Assembly (NCBI GenBank): GCA_934196725.1
Contig: CAKPWR010000044.1
Span: 1 to 22,987, forward strand
Direction of reading: 5' to 3'
DNA length: 22,987 nucleotides
From: an uncultured Prevotella sp.
GTDB lineage: Bacteria > Bacteroidota > Bacteroidia > Bacteroidales > Bacteroidaceae
This document shows, piece by piece, positions 1 through 7,066 of this stretch. The notes below the pieces were generated by a model, which was not told the DNA's origin, ran no database searches, and saw only the letters and a program-made list of their open reading frames with translations. A program made the position numbers and the translations under genes. Every line of letters starts with the position of its first letter. Position 1 is the first letter of the stretch.

Positions 1-1514
1 ACAAACTTGCGCTGGTCGGCGATGACGGCAACCTGGTCGATGAACTTATCTACCAGGAGCAACGACTCTACCTGCTGCGGAGCGATATACTTTCCGTTGG
101 ATGTTTTGAACAGGTCCTTGATACGCTCTGTCAGATAAAGCTCGCCATCCTTCATGTAGCCGGCATCTCCCGTATGGAAGAATCCATCCTTATCGAATGC
201 CTTCGCATTGGTGGTATCACGATGATAATATCCCGGTGTGATGGTAGGACCCTTGAGGAGTACCTCATTATCCTCACCTATCTTAATCTGAATGCAGGAG
301 ATAGGACGACCCACTGAACCCAGACTGCGCTTCTTGTCGGGATGATCGCAAGATACGGTGGCGAGACTCTCGGTCAAACCATAACCCACCACCATATTGA
401 TACCCACGGAGTGTACAAACTCCTCAACCTCAGGACTTACATAAGCACCTGCCGTAGGGAAGATGTTAGGGTTATCCAAACCCAACTGCTTGCGAACCAT
501 GCTCAGAATGGTCTTGTTGATAATCTTATATTCCAACTCCAAAGCCAGTGGAGGACGCTTGCAGTTGGCAAGATATTCCATATTACGCTTCTTTCCCACA
601 GCCAAGGCATGATAGAAGAGTTTCTTCTGGAGAGGACCAGCATCGTCCATCTTAGCCTTCACGGCGATATAAACCTTCTCCCAGAAACGTGGCACACTAC
701 ACATACAGGTAGGATGCATTTCACGCATACTCTCCTGAATTTCATGAGGATAAGTATTGATGATGAGCTGGGCACCTTCGCTCAGGCAGAGATATGCCCA
801 TCCTCGCTCAAAGATATGAGTGAATGGAAGGAAATCGATGACACGGTCCTTGTCGGTAACAGGCACGCACTCATTGTTTGCCTTCAATGCGGCTGCATAC
901 TGACTATAGGTCAGCATCACGCCCTTGCTGTCACCAGTTGTTCCACTGGTATAGAGGATATTAGCCAAGTCATCCATACTTGCCTGCTTGTAAAGTTCCT
1001 CTACCTCCGTCTGGCGAGGAAGATTCTCTCCCAGCTTCAGGAAGTCCTTGAAATAGAGAGCTGCAGGGTCATGTGTACTGATGCGCACGCTGGAATCGAA
1101 GATGATGATACGCTCCAGGGATGGACAGAGGGCAAAGATACGATGAGCCTTGTCATACTGCTCCTGTTCGCCTACAAAGAGGAAGCGAATCTGCGCATCA
1201 TTGATCATATATTGAATCTGCTGCTCGCTGCTGTTGGCATAGAAAGGCACAGAGGTAACTCTGATGCCGTATGCACCGAAGTCGGTGTACAGATAATGCA
1301 CACAGTTCTGCGAGAAGACAGCAATTTTGTCTAATGGTTTAGCCCCGAGATTCAGGAGGGCGTTGCTCACTTGTTTCACTCTTAGCGAGAAGAGATTAAA
1401 TGAAACCGTTTGCCACTGGTCACTACCAAACTTTCTGAAGGTAAGCGCAGGCTTATCTCCCCATTTCTTAGCTAGGTCGTGAATCAGTACCGAAAGATGA
1501 CTATTAATTTGCAT
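1..1514 (-). CDS. Long-chain acyl-CoA synthetase (AMP-binding enzyme), 3' end outside window
   Basis: Activates free fatty acids with ATP and CoA through an acyl-adenylate, feeding lipid synthesis or breakdown, probably at the inner face of the membrane. Reading leftward from ATG at 1514-1512, about 504 residues are open to the window edge. The start MQINSHLSVL leads to the ATP-binding P-loop YTSGTTGDSKGV near residue 187 (around 920-960). Further on are GSVGRPI, the GFFHTGDAG motif and the hinge/lysine region LTERIKDLFKTSNGKYIAP. Family members run to about 600 residues, so roughly the last 100 lie outside. It is divergent from argE, with a good promoter in the shared gap. The sequence fits the long-chain (FadD15-like) branch better than acetyl-CoA synthetase; the exact substrate cannot be read. 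Confidence 0.9.
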   Translation of the reverse strand, partial: MQINSHLSVLIHDLAKKWGDKPALTFRKFGSDQWQTVSFNLFSLRVKQVSNALLNLGAKPLDKIAVFSQNCVHYLYTDFGAYGIRVTSVPFYANSSEQQIQYMINDAQIRFLFVGEQEQYDKAHRIFALCPSLERIIIFDSSVRISTHDPAALYFKDFLKLGENLPRQTEVEELYKQASMDDLANILYTSGTTGDSKGVMLTYSQYAAALKANNECVPVTDKDRVIDFLPFTHIFERGWAYLCLSEGAQLIINTYPHEIQESMREMHPTCMCSVPRFWEKVYIAVKAKMDDAGPLQKKLFYHALAVGKKRNMEYLANCKRPPLALELEYKIINKTILSMVRKQLGLDNPNIFPTAGAYVSPEVEEFVHSVGINMVVGYGLTESLATVSCDHPDKKRSLGSVGRPISCIQIKIGEDNEVLLKGPTITPGYYHRDTTNAKAFDKDGFFHTGDAGYMKDGELYLTERIKDLFKTSNGKYIAPQQVESLLLVDKFIDQVAVIADQRKF

Positions 1515-1537
1515 AAGCTTATATTTATATTCTGATG

Positions 1538-1569
1538 CAAAGATAATAGAATTTGTTAAGAACACAAAA
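1538..1569 (-). promoter_or_regulatory. Bacteroidota-type promoter of the acyl-CoA synthetase gene
   Basis: On the minus strand TTTTG (1569-1565) is followed after 19 bp by TATCTTTG (1545-1538). This matches the Bacteroidota -33 TTTG / -7 TAnnTTTG consensus. The start codon is about 24 nt further on. Confidence 0.7.
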
Positions 1570-1609
1570 TAAAAAGATATTTTTTCCACTTTATCTGCTC
1601 TTTTTTTCG

Positions 1610-1640
1610 TATCTTTGCAGAAAAACAATAAAAAGGGAGA
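1610..1640 (+). promoter_or_regulatory. -7 box and ribosome-binding site of argE
   Basis: TATCTTTG at 1610-1617 fits the -7 consensus TAnnTTTG; no good -33 box is visible 19-20 bp upstream. AAAAGGGAGA at 1631-1640 is a clear Shine-Dalgarno just before the tandem ATGs at 1643 and 1646. This rules out the farther upstream ATG at 1553, which would lie before the promoter. Confidence 0.65.
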
Positions 1641-1642
1641 TT

Positions 1643-2707
1643 ATGATGACACAAGAAGAATATGTAAGCGATGCCGTGGATTTGCTGAAAAAGCTCATCT
1701 CCACCCCATCTGTAAGTAGAAACGAGAAGGAGGCTGCCGACATCATGGAGCAGACCATCCGCAGTTATGGCTTTGAGCCTCATCGTGAGGGTAACAACGT
1801 ATGGATCATCGACCCTCACTATGATGAGAGCCGACCAACCCTGCTGCTCAATGCTCACATAGATACCGTGAAGCCGGTGGCTTCGTGGACCCGCGACCCG
1901 TTTTCACCGGATGTTGAAGATGGCGTACTTTACGGATTGGGCAGCAACGATTGCGGTGGCGGTCTCTGTTCGCTCCTCCAGATTTTCCGAATGCTGACAG
2001 AGAAGCCTCAGCGCTATAACCTTATTTATTTAGCATCTGCCGAAGAAGAGGTATCGGGAAAGGATGGCATCACCCGTGCCCTGCCTTTACTCCCGCATAT
2101 CGACCTTGCCATCGTGGGCGAACCTACCGGCATGAACCCGGCCGTAGCTGAAAAAGGCTTGATGGTGCTGGATGTGATAGCTCATGGCAAGAGTGGCCAT
2201 GCGGCAAGAAACGAGGGAGTGAACGCCATCTATGAGGCGCTGGATGATATGCGCTGGATTCGTGACTATAAGTTCGAAAAAGTGAGCGAGTTCCTGGGAC
2301 CTACCAAGATGACGCTCACCGTGGTGAATGCCGGAACCCAGCACAATGTGATTCCGGATAAATGCACGATGCTGGTGGATATCCGCACCAACGAGTTTTA
2401 CGACAACGAGGAAGTCTTCGAGTTTATCCGCCAGCACCTGAAGAGCGAGGTCAAGGCACACAGTTTCCGTCTGAAGTCATCCCGCATCGACCCGGCTCAT
2501 CCTCTTATTAAGAAATGTGTAGCCATGGGCATGAAGCCATTCGGCAGTCCTACCCTCAGCGACCAGGCATTGATGCATTTCCCATCCTTCAAACTGGGTC
2601 CTGGCGAATCCTCCCGTTCCCACTCTGCCGATGAGTTTATCAAAATAAGCGAGATTTCGGATGCTATAGCTAAATACCGGGAACTCTTGGATGGAGCCAG
2701 CATCTGA
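1643..2707 (+). CDS. argE: M20-family deacylase, ArgE-type (acetyl/succinyl-ornithine or -citrulline deacetylase)
   Basis: Cytoplasmic zinc hydrolase of 354 residues, probably removing the N-acyl group in arginine synthesis. Bacteroides are known to use N-succinylated intermediates, so the natural substrate may be N-succinyl-citrulline or -ornithine. Visible M20 features are the first metal His/Asp in NAHIDTV (H72, D74), the bridging Asp in GSNDCGGG (D103), the general base and metal Glu in SAEEEVSG (E134/E135), GEPT (E160) and a late His in SRSHSADEF. The dimerisation domain lies roughly at residues 170-280. Length matches Bacteroidota ArgE. It has its own promoter, divergent from the acyl-CoA synthetase. 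The last third is repeated about 1.6 kb downstream. Another M20 amidohydrolase role cannot be excluded, because no other arg genes are in the window. Confidence 0.82.
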   Translation: MMTQEEYVSDAVDLLKKLISTPSVSRNEKEAADIMEQTIRSYGFEPHREGNNVWIIDPHYDESRPTLLLNAHIDTVKPVASWTRDPFSPDVEDGVLYGLGSNDCGGGLCSLLQIFRMLTEKPQRYNLIYLASAEEEVSGKDGITRALPLLPHIDLAIVGEPTGMNPAVAEKGLMVLDVIAHGKSGHAARNEGVNAIYEALDDMRWIRDYKFEKVSEFLGPTKMTLTVVNAGTQHNVIPDKCTMLVDIRTNEFYDNEEVFEFIRQHLKSEVKAHSFRLKSSRIDPAHPLIKKCVAMGMKPFGSPTLSDQALMHFPSFKLGPGESSRSHSADEFIKISEISDAIAKYRELLDGASI

Positions 2708-2735
2708 AAGAGACATTCGTTCTGACTACACCTTA
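2338..2735 (+). repeat. Direct repeat E, copy 1 (argE 3' third plus 3' flank)
   Basis: This segment recurs at 3972-4369, offset 1634 bp. By eye about 22 of 398 positions differ, almost all at third codon positions. The shared segment includes the stop codon and the following 28 bases. A few more bases match downstream, beyond the palindromic element inserted in copy 2. Confidence 0.95.
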
Positions 2736-2803
2736 TTATTATATAAACTTGAATTACTTATAATTAACAGGTTTGGTACACATTGCACCTCACGGTGAAA
2801 CGA

Positions 2804-2848
2804 CAAGGGTCTATATGCCACGATGAACAGGTGGCGTATAGACCCTTG
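2804..2848. terminator. Long stem-loop between argE and rpn, probable bidirectional terminator
   Basis: An 18-bp stem with one wobble (2804-2821 with 2831-2848) and a 9-base loop sits between the convergent argE and rpn genes. No strong T-tract follows on either strand, so termination activity is inferred from position and stem strength. Confidence 0.55.
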
Positions 2849-2870
2849 ATTATATGGAGATATTCGTAAT

Positions 2871-3767
2871 CTACATCTCCGCTTTCAGCAGCTTTATCTC
2901 CTCTGCGGTCAGCCCCGTCATATCCATGATAGACGCTTCATCCATACCCTTTGCCAGCATCTTCCTGGCAATTTCAAGGCTTCGCTGGGACATGCCTTCT
3001 TCTATGCCTTCAGCTCTGCCTTTTTCCATACCTTTTTCCATACCTTCTTCCATTCCTTTCTGATATCTGTCATCCAGAAGGGTTCTTTCAACACTTACGG
3101 AATCCCAAAACTTGTCATAGGCTCTGAGTTCAGCATCAGTAAAGCCGGAAACTTCAAGATCTTCTACTGCTTTTCCAATCTCCGGATCATTAAGCAGGTC
3201 GGAAGGAATATCCTTCGTATTGGAATTTATTTCTGTGAGGAAACGGAGCCACAAGACCATCATGCGCTTGTCGGCGATGGAATGTGGAGTGAACTTAGGG
3301 AGTTCTATGAAGGTGAAATGCAAGCCTTCGATGACCTTATTGCTGTCCTTATCGTGCACGATGCGGTAGTTGTGGATGAAATCTGGAGTATCATGCGCAA
3401 AGATATCATTCACAAGATTCAGGGAATATACTGGTTGGAGTTCGCTGTATTTTCCTCCCTTTTTTGCCTGACTCACATAGAGCTTGGATGCATTGAACAG
3501 TACTCGCTGCTGGAATGCGTCAGACCATTCCATCTGCATTTCCACGCAGAACTTCCTGCCTCTGACATCTGTGCAGAGTACATCCACTATGGTGTTCTTG
3601 CCCCCTTCGAGCTGAGGCACAAGTTCTGTAGGCAGATACTTTATCTCGTGTATCTGCTCTTCTTCGCTGAGTGGCAGGAGGGCGTTCAGAAGACTGATCA
3701 GTCTTTTAGGATGATTGCCGAATATCTTCTTGAACGTAAGGTCTGCCTTAGGATCTAAGTACTTCAT
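2871..3767 (-). CDS. Rpn family recombination-promoting nuclease/putative transposase (PD-(D/E)XK)
   Basis: 298-residue member of the Rpn/YhgA-like (transposase_31-type) family. The N-terminus MKYLDPKADLTFKKIFG is diagnostic. The nuclease core shows an IVDV aspartate and the following E-M-Q (VEMQM), as in PD-(D/E)XK enzymes, then a QRVLFNASKLYVSQ helix and YSLN. The C-terminal tail is charged and built of tetrapeptide units (GMEK/GRAE/GIEE), encoded by five 12-bp units at 2995-3054. The core looks intact. E. coli relatives have been reported as DNA endonucleases that raise RecA-independent recombination, and as toxins restrained by a separately translated C-terminal fragment, with phage defence. 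The start is set at ATG 3767 because a TTG at 3797 would overlap the -7 box; ATG 3773 is also possible. It lies between the two argE 3' copies, suggesting it arrived as cargo. Confidence 0.88.
   Translation of the reverse strand: MKYLDPKADLTFKKIFGNHPKRLISLLNALLPLSEEEQIHEIKYLPTELVPQLEGGKNTIVDVLCTDVRGRKFCVEMQMEWSDAFQQRVLFNASKLYVSQAKKGGKYSELQPVYSLNLVNDIFAHDTPDFIHNYRIVHDKDSNKVIEGLHFTFIELPKFTPHSIADKRMMVLWLRFLTEINSNTKDIPSDLLNDPEIGKAVEDLEVSGFTDAELRAYDKFWDSVSVERTLLDDRYQKGMEEGMEKGMEKGRAEGIEEGMSQRSLEIARKMLAKGMDEASIMDMTGLTAEEIKLLKAEM
2995..3054 (-). repeat. 12-bp in-frame tandem repeat in rpn C-terminal tail
   Basis: Five degenerate 12-bp units of the form CCTTnnnCnnTn on the + strand encode repeated tetrapeptides (KGME, KGRA, EGIE). 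Such units vary in number between strains in known Rpn proteins and form part of the C-terminal dimer helix. Confidence 0.8.
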
Positions 3768-3794
3768 AACCATCTGTTTTAAAATTCTATAGCG

Positions 3795-3802
3795 CAAAGT
3801 TA
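3795..3802 (-). promoter_or_regulatory. -7 box of the intact rpn gene
   Basis: TAACTTTG on the minus strand matches TAnnTTTG. A CTTG lies about 20 bp upstream as a weak -33. The predicted leader to ATG 3767 is about 20-25 nt. Confidence 0.6.
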
Positions 3803-3869
3803 CGGTTTTATTTTCATATCTGCAAGAGTTTTCTAGGAAAAGTTTCTGAAAAAGTTAGAGAATGCAAAG

Positions 3870-3900
3870 AAAAAGGGCGCATCCGGATAGGATACGCCCT
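3870..3900 (-). terminator. Rho-independent terminator (minus strand), orphan
   Basis: On the minus strand a 10-bp G+C-rich stem (GGGCGTATCC with GGATGCGCCC, one wobble) is followed by TTTTTCTTTG. It sits just upstream of the rpn promoter and facing it, but no minus-strand gene precedes it, since the argE fragment lies on the other strand. It may be left from the source locus or insulate rpn. Confidence 0.7.
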
Positions 3901-3971
3901 AACTTGTTAAATAAAATCGGAGGGATTCTGCTCTTGAAAAACCCTCCTAATGGAAGAGAATCAGGAAGCAT

Positions 3972-4341
3972 CCAGCATAATGTGATTCCGGATAAGTGTA
4001 CGATGCTGGTGGATATCCGCACCAACGAGTTCTACGACAACGAGGAAGTCTTCGAGTTTATCCGCCAACATCTGAAGAGTGAGGTCAAGGCTCACAGTTT
4101 CCGTCTGAAGTCATCCCGCATCGACCCGGCGCATCCTCTTATTAAGAAATGTGTAGCCATGGGCATGAAGCCATTCGGCAGTCCTACCCTCAGCGACCAG
4201 GCTCTGATGCACTTCCCATCCTTCAAGTTAGGTCCGGGCGAATCCTCCCGTTCTCATTCTGCCGATGAATTCATCAAAATAAGCGAGATTTCGGATGCTG
4301 TAGCTAAATACCGGGAACTTTTGGATGGAGCCAGCATCTGA
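3972..4341 (+). pseudogene. argE: 5'-truncated duplicate of argE (C-terminal third)
   Basis: Open from QHNVIPDK to the same stop as argE: about 122 codons matching residues 233-354 of the full gene. The protein differs only at Ile-to-Val in SDA(I/V)AKY, while the DNA differs at about 22 sites. It lacks every N-terminal metal ligand and so cannot be an active M20 enzyme. An in-frame upstream ATG (3862) adds unrelated residues read through a terminator hairpin, so independent translation is doubtful. Best read as the donor-derived or remaining half of a locus split by insertion of the rpn cargo. Confidence 0.85.
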
Positions 4342-4369
4342 AAGAGACATTCGTTCTGACTACACCTTA
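3972..4369 (+). repeat. Direct repeat E, copy 2
   Basis: Second copy of the argE 3' segment (first at 2338-2735). Homology stops at CCTTA 4365-4369, where the palindromic element begins. It resumes for about a dozen bases after that element (CCTTATTATATA from 4696), so the element appears to have inserted into this copy afterwards. Confidence 0.93.
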
Positions 4370-4695
4370 CTGAACTTTCGCATGTGGTTTAAGTACGGGC
4401 TGAAGACCCAAAAGTTCCAGAAGCAGCACGCCCTGAAAGGGCAGAAGACCCAAAAGCTCCAGAAGCAGCACGCCCTGAAAGGGCAGAAGCTCCTAGCCCA
4501 GGGCAACGCCCTGGGTATAATAGCAGTTAGCAAGGCGCCCTGTAAGGGCAAAAGCTTTGTTAATTGCCTGATATTTGAAAGCTTTTGCCCTTACAGGGCG
4601 ACAGGTTTGCGTCCGTAATTACCCAGGGCGTTGCCCTGGGCTAGGAGCTTCTGCCCTTTCAGGGCGTGTGGAGCAAAACTTGCGAAACTTGAGTA
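4370..4695. mobile_element. Large nested palindromic (REP/MITE-like) element
   Basis: Ends are imperfect inverted repeats (CTGAACTTTCGCATG at the left, GCGAAACTTGAGTA at the right). Inside are two tandem CGCCCTGAAAGGGC units, a perfect 48-bp inverted repeat (4469-4516 with 4621-4668) and, nested within it, a perfect 23-bp inverted repeat (4536-4558 with 4578-4600). CCTTA is present on both sides (4365-4369, 4696-4700), consistent with a 3-5 bp target duplication. No transposase is encoded; the one open frame through it is a by-product of the repeats. Related shorter elements are at 9414-9502 and 16657-16747. Confidence 0.8.
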
Positions 4696-4716
4696 CCTTA
4701 TTATATAGGTTACAAT

Positions 4717-4818
4717 AAAAAAATGAAGCGCGGTTATACCTTAGACATAACCACGCTTTCTGTTTTTCATCATCTTTTATCTTTTTTACTTATTTACTTA
4801 CTTTCGCTGGCAAAGATA
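4717..4818 (-). ncRNA. Putative short transcript with own promoter and terminator
   Basis: On the minus strand TATCTTTG (4818-4811) could start a transcript near 4804. It would run through ATG-ATG (a possible 10-codon frame MMKNRKRGYV) into a 12-bp hairpin (4726-4737 with 4747-4758) followed by a run of T. The product would be about 85 nt. No known RNA family is recognised; it could be a small RNA, a leader-peptide remnant, or simply a terminator with a chance -7 box. About 150 further bases up to the fimbrillin stop hold nothing clear apart from the frame described in the findings. Confidence 0.35.
4726..4765. terminator. Bidirectional hairpin terminator
   Basis: 12-bp stem (4726-4737 with 4747-4758, one mismatch/wobble). 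It is followed by TCTGTTTTT on the + side and flanked by an A-run that gives T7 on the minus side. On the minus strand it is the first good terminator beyond the fimbrillin operon. Confidence 0.75.
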
Positions 4819-4966
4819 AGGATTATTTTTGGAATACCGAATAAGAAATATAGAAGAAATGATATAAAGAAGAGTAATCGTTTGCACACTTAACAAGCGA
4901 CAGTCCCCTGTTTTTCGTATTGAATCATATCATGTTCTAGCCAAGCATCTTTAGGATATTTTTTCG

Positions 4967-5908
4967 CTATTCCGAAACACAACGGACAGACATCGCTATA
5001 GAACGGGTATTTGTATTATTCTGTACTCCTTTTGATATCTTGAGATTATATAACTTTCCTGCTTCAAACGTATATTTCTGGATTTTATCAGAAACATCAA
5101 TCTCTGTCCCATCAAGCTTAGTCAGTATGAGTTTCGTAATCTTATCTGGCAAGATAAATACGGTAGCATCACCAATTGTCGTCTGGTCTTCATAAGGAGA
5201 CAAGGTAGCTGTCACGATATCAGACGTGTCTTCAACTTTCCAATTGGGGATTTCATCTGTAGTATCGGTTTTATCAAAATAACCAGCATTATAAGCCGAA
5301 ACTTCAGCTTGCGTGATTTTACCCAGAGAATCGTCAAAACGGATAATCACCTTAGCCAAGGCATGCTTCATCGTGATTTTTACTTTGGTGCTACGATCTG
5401 TTGTTGTACAATTATGACCGGTAGATACGCCCCACAACAGATCAAGTTGCAAAGGGTTGGCATCCTCCTGCTTATACTTCATCTTATTAGGATTTTCTTC
5501 GTCATTGAGAACAGAGTACTCTGGATAGCCGGCATAAAAATCTAGCGTTCCCTCTTTTGGCCAGAAACGCTTGGGAGAATAATTCCAGTTTCCATCCTCC
5601 AATTTTACTATCTGACCTCTAGCCCGCTGATTACTTTCACTTCCACCTACACGATACATAAACTTCACCTCGTCTCCTGAAAGAGACTTATGGAAGCCGA
5701 AAATCTGAATCTCGTTACCTTCCTCAAATTCCGTTCTACCAGCATTCAAGCGAGTATTGGGAATTTCCTTCCAATCTGATTGTACGGCAAACTCAATAGG
5801 CTGACCAGATACTGGAATAGCATCCTCCACTTGATTGGTACAGGCTGCACCCATCAAGACAAAGAAAATCATCCATAACTTACTATAACTATAAATATTC
5901 CGCTTCAT
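4967..5908 (-). CDS. Fimbrillin-family (Mfa-like) lipoprotein
   Basis: 313-residue surface lipoprotein, last in a four-gene operon, 14 bp after its upstream neighbour. The signal peptide ends in MGAAC (Cys23), a slightly irregular lipobox. It shares with the next two genes the RFWPKEGTLDFYAGYP motif, a KHALAKV segment (FNHAL in the others) and a VFILPDKI strand, marking the Mfa/FimA-like two-domain beta-sandwich fold. Such proteins are exported through the outer membrane and built into fimbriae or tip structures. Odd: the C-terminus (KGVQNNTNTRSIAMSVRCVSE) lacks the final x-W strand seen in its paralogues and reads like a new tail after a break. An accessory or tip subunit is a reasonable inference. 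Confidence 0.8.
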   Translation of the reverse strand: MKRNIYSYSKLWMIFFVLMGAACTNQVEDAIPVSGQPIEFAVQSDWKEIPNTRLNAGRTEFEEGNEIQIFGFHKSLSGDEVKFMYRVGGSESNQRARGQIVKLEDGNWNYSPKRFWPKEGTLDFYAGYPEYSVLNDEENPNKMKYKQEDANPLQLDLLWGVSTGHNCTTTDRSTKVKITMKHALAKVIIRFDDSLGKITQAEVSAYNAGYFDKTDTTDEIPNWKVEDTSDIVTATLSPYEDQTTIGDATVFILPDKITKLILTKLDGTEIDVSDKIQKYTFEAGKLYNLKISKGVQNNTNTRSIAMSVRCVSE

Positions 5909-5922
5909 ATTCCAGATTATCC

Positions 5923-7026
5923 TTATAAAGGCATTGTTTTATCGTCACCCGGTCCCCATTCATAGACAGTAGGCGTTACTTTGAAATCGATAGGATCAAG
6001 TGAAAGTATCAAATGAAAGACATACGCTTTTCCTCCTTCAAACGTAAAAGACTTATTACTAGTTTCTGACGGATCAAGAACTTCTAGCAGATTTTTCTTT
6101 ACCGTCACCTTTTCCTCTAAATCTCCCTGCTTTACCGTATAAGTTATCTTTAGATGAAACTTTTCGTCCTTCGTCTGAGGGATTATAAAGATATAAGAAT
6201 CGTCAGCATTTGTTATTTTATCATGTTCATGGTCTAACAGAGGAGGTGCACTTAACTTTAATACGGTGCCATCATTTTCATTGACATTTTCATTGCCATC
6301 TACTTTGCCATCTGGTGTCCAAGTATAAACCCAACTAGTACCATTATTGAAGGGAGTCCAAGCTCCATTTTCAAGATTCAGATAGCCCGCCATAACAAAG
6401 ACGCCTTCATTTTCTGAGGCGCCATATAGTCTCACCTCTTGAACTTTTATAACTGCACCATTTTTCTCTAAATTCTGATTGGCTATGATATCAAAGCCCA
6501 AACGAGCCAATGCATGATTGAAAGTAAAATTAACAGGTTCATTAGTCTTTGTCCGATCCTTAGCATTAGCCCACACCAAATCTACAGGAGACATATTAGA
6601 AGGAAAATATATACAAGTTGGATTAGCTTCGTTACTCCCAGGTTTGTTTTCCAGTTTTACGATACCACTATAAGGCGCAAAGGCATAGAAATCCACAGAT
6701 CCTTCATTTGGCCAATATCGGGTATTTGTATATCCCCAACAATTTTCCTTTTCCTTCCAGGTTACGTGTTCATTATCCATCAGAGGTGAGGTTGCCCCAT
6801 TATGGTTGTATCTTGCAAAGACACCAAATCCGGAGTTAAACTCCTTCCCTTTGAGAGAAGTAATATCGGTTACACTAGAACGGGTTGAAGCATTCCGACC
6901 CAAATAAGCATCAAAGTTGATTTCAGAAGATGAAGAAGATGAAGTTTCTTCCACGCCTTCGCCGGCACAACCAGATAATACCAGCTGTGCTATCATAACA
7001 TAAAAGGCTAAACGAAGAAACTTCAT
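5923..7026 (-). CDS. Fimbrillin-family (Mfa-like) lipoprotein
   Basis: 367 residues. The signal peptide ends in the good lipobox LSGC (Cys20), then a Ser/Glu-rich linker. YLGRNASTRSS follows, an Arg-containing region like the trypsin-type maturation site of fimbrillins. Then come RYWPNEGSVDFYAFAPY, VDLVWANAKD, FTFNHALARLGF and YIFIIPQ. The C-terminus VTPTVYEWGPG is the usual last strand. It is closely related to the 7067-8119 gene, so the operon grew by tandem duplication and divergence. Likely secreted, cleaved and assembled into a surface fibre. Operon gaps are 40 bp upstream and 14 bp downstream. Confidence 0.85.
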   Translation of the reverse strand: MKFLRLAFYVMIAQLVLSGCAGEGVEETSSSSSSEINFDAYLGRNASTRSSVTDITSLKGKEFNSGFGVFARYNHNGATSPLMDNEHVTWKEKENCWGYTNTRYWPNEGSVDFYAFAPYSGIVKLENKPGSNEANPTCIYFPSNMSPVDLVWANAKDRTKTNEPVNFTFNHALARLGFDIIANQNLEKNGAVIKVQEVRLYGASENEGVFVMAGYLNLENGAWTPFNNGTSWVYTWTPDGKVDGNENVNENDGTVLKLSAPPLLDHEHDKITNADDSYIFIIPQTKDEKFHLKITYTVKQGDLEEKVTVKKNLLEVLDPSETSNKSFTFEGGKAYVFHLILSLDPIDFKVTPTVYEWGPGDDKTMPL

Positions 7027-7066
7027 CTTATGATAATTTTTAATTCATTATTTTTATCTGATACGA

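Noticed and set aside
342..1334. Long + strand frame of 330 codons
   Set aside because: Lies antisense to the acyl-CoA synthetase, whose motifs are unmistakable; the + frame has no family features.
1553..1642. 30-residue N-terminal extension of argE
   Set aside because: It precedes the -7 box and the Shine-Dalgarno, and is A/T-rich intergenic sequence in translation.
3768..3797. TTG start extending the intact rpn gene by 10 codons
   Set aside because: The TTG falls inside the TAACTTTG promoter box, and family members start at M..YLDPK.
4325..4618. 97-codon + frame with repeated QKLQKQHALKGQK
   Set aside because: It is the palindromic element read as protein; the repeats come from tandem CGCCCTGAAAGGGC units.
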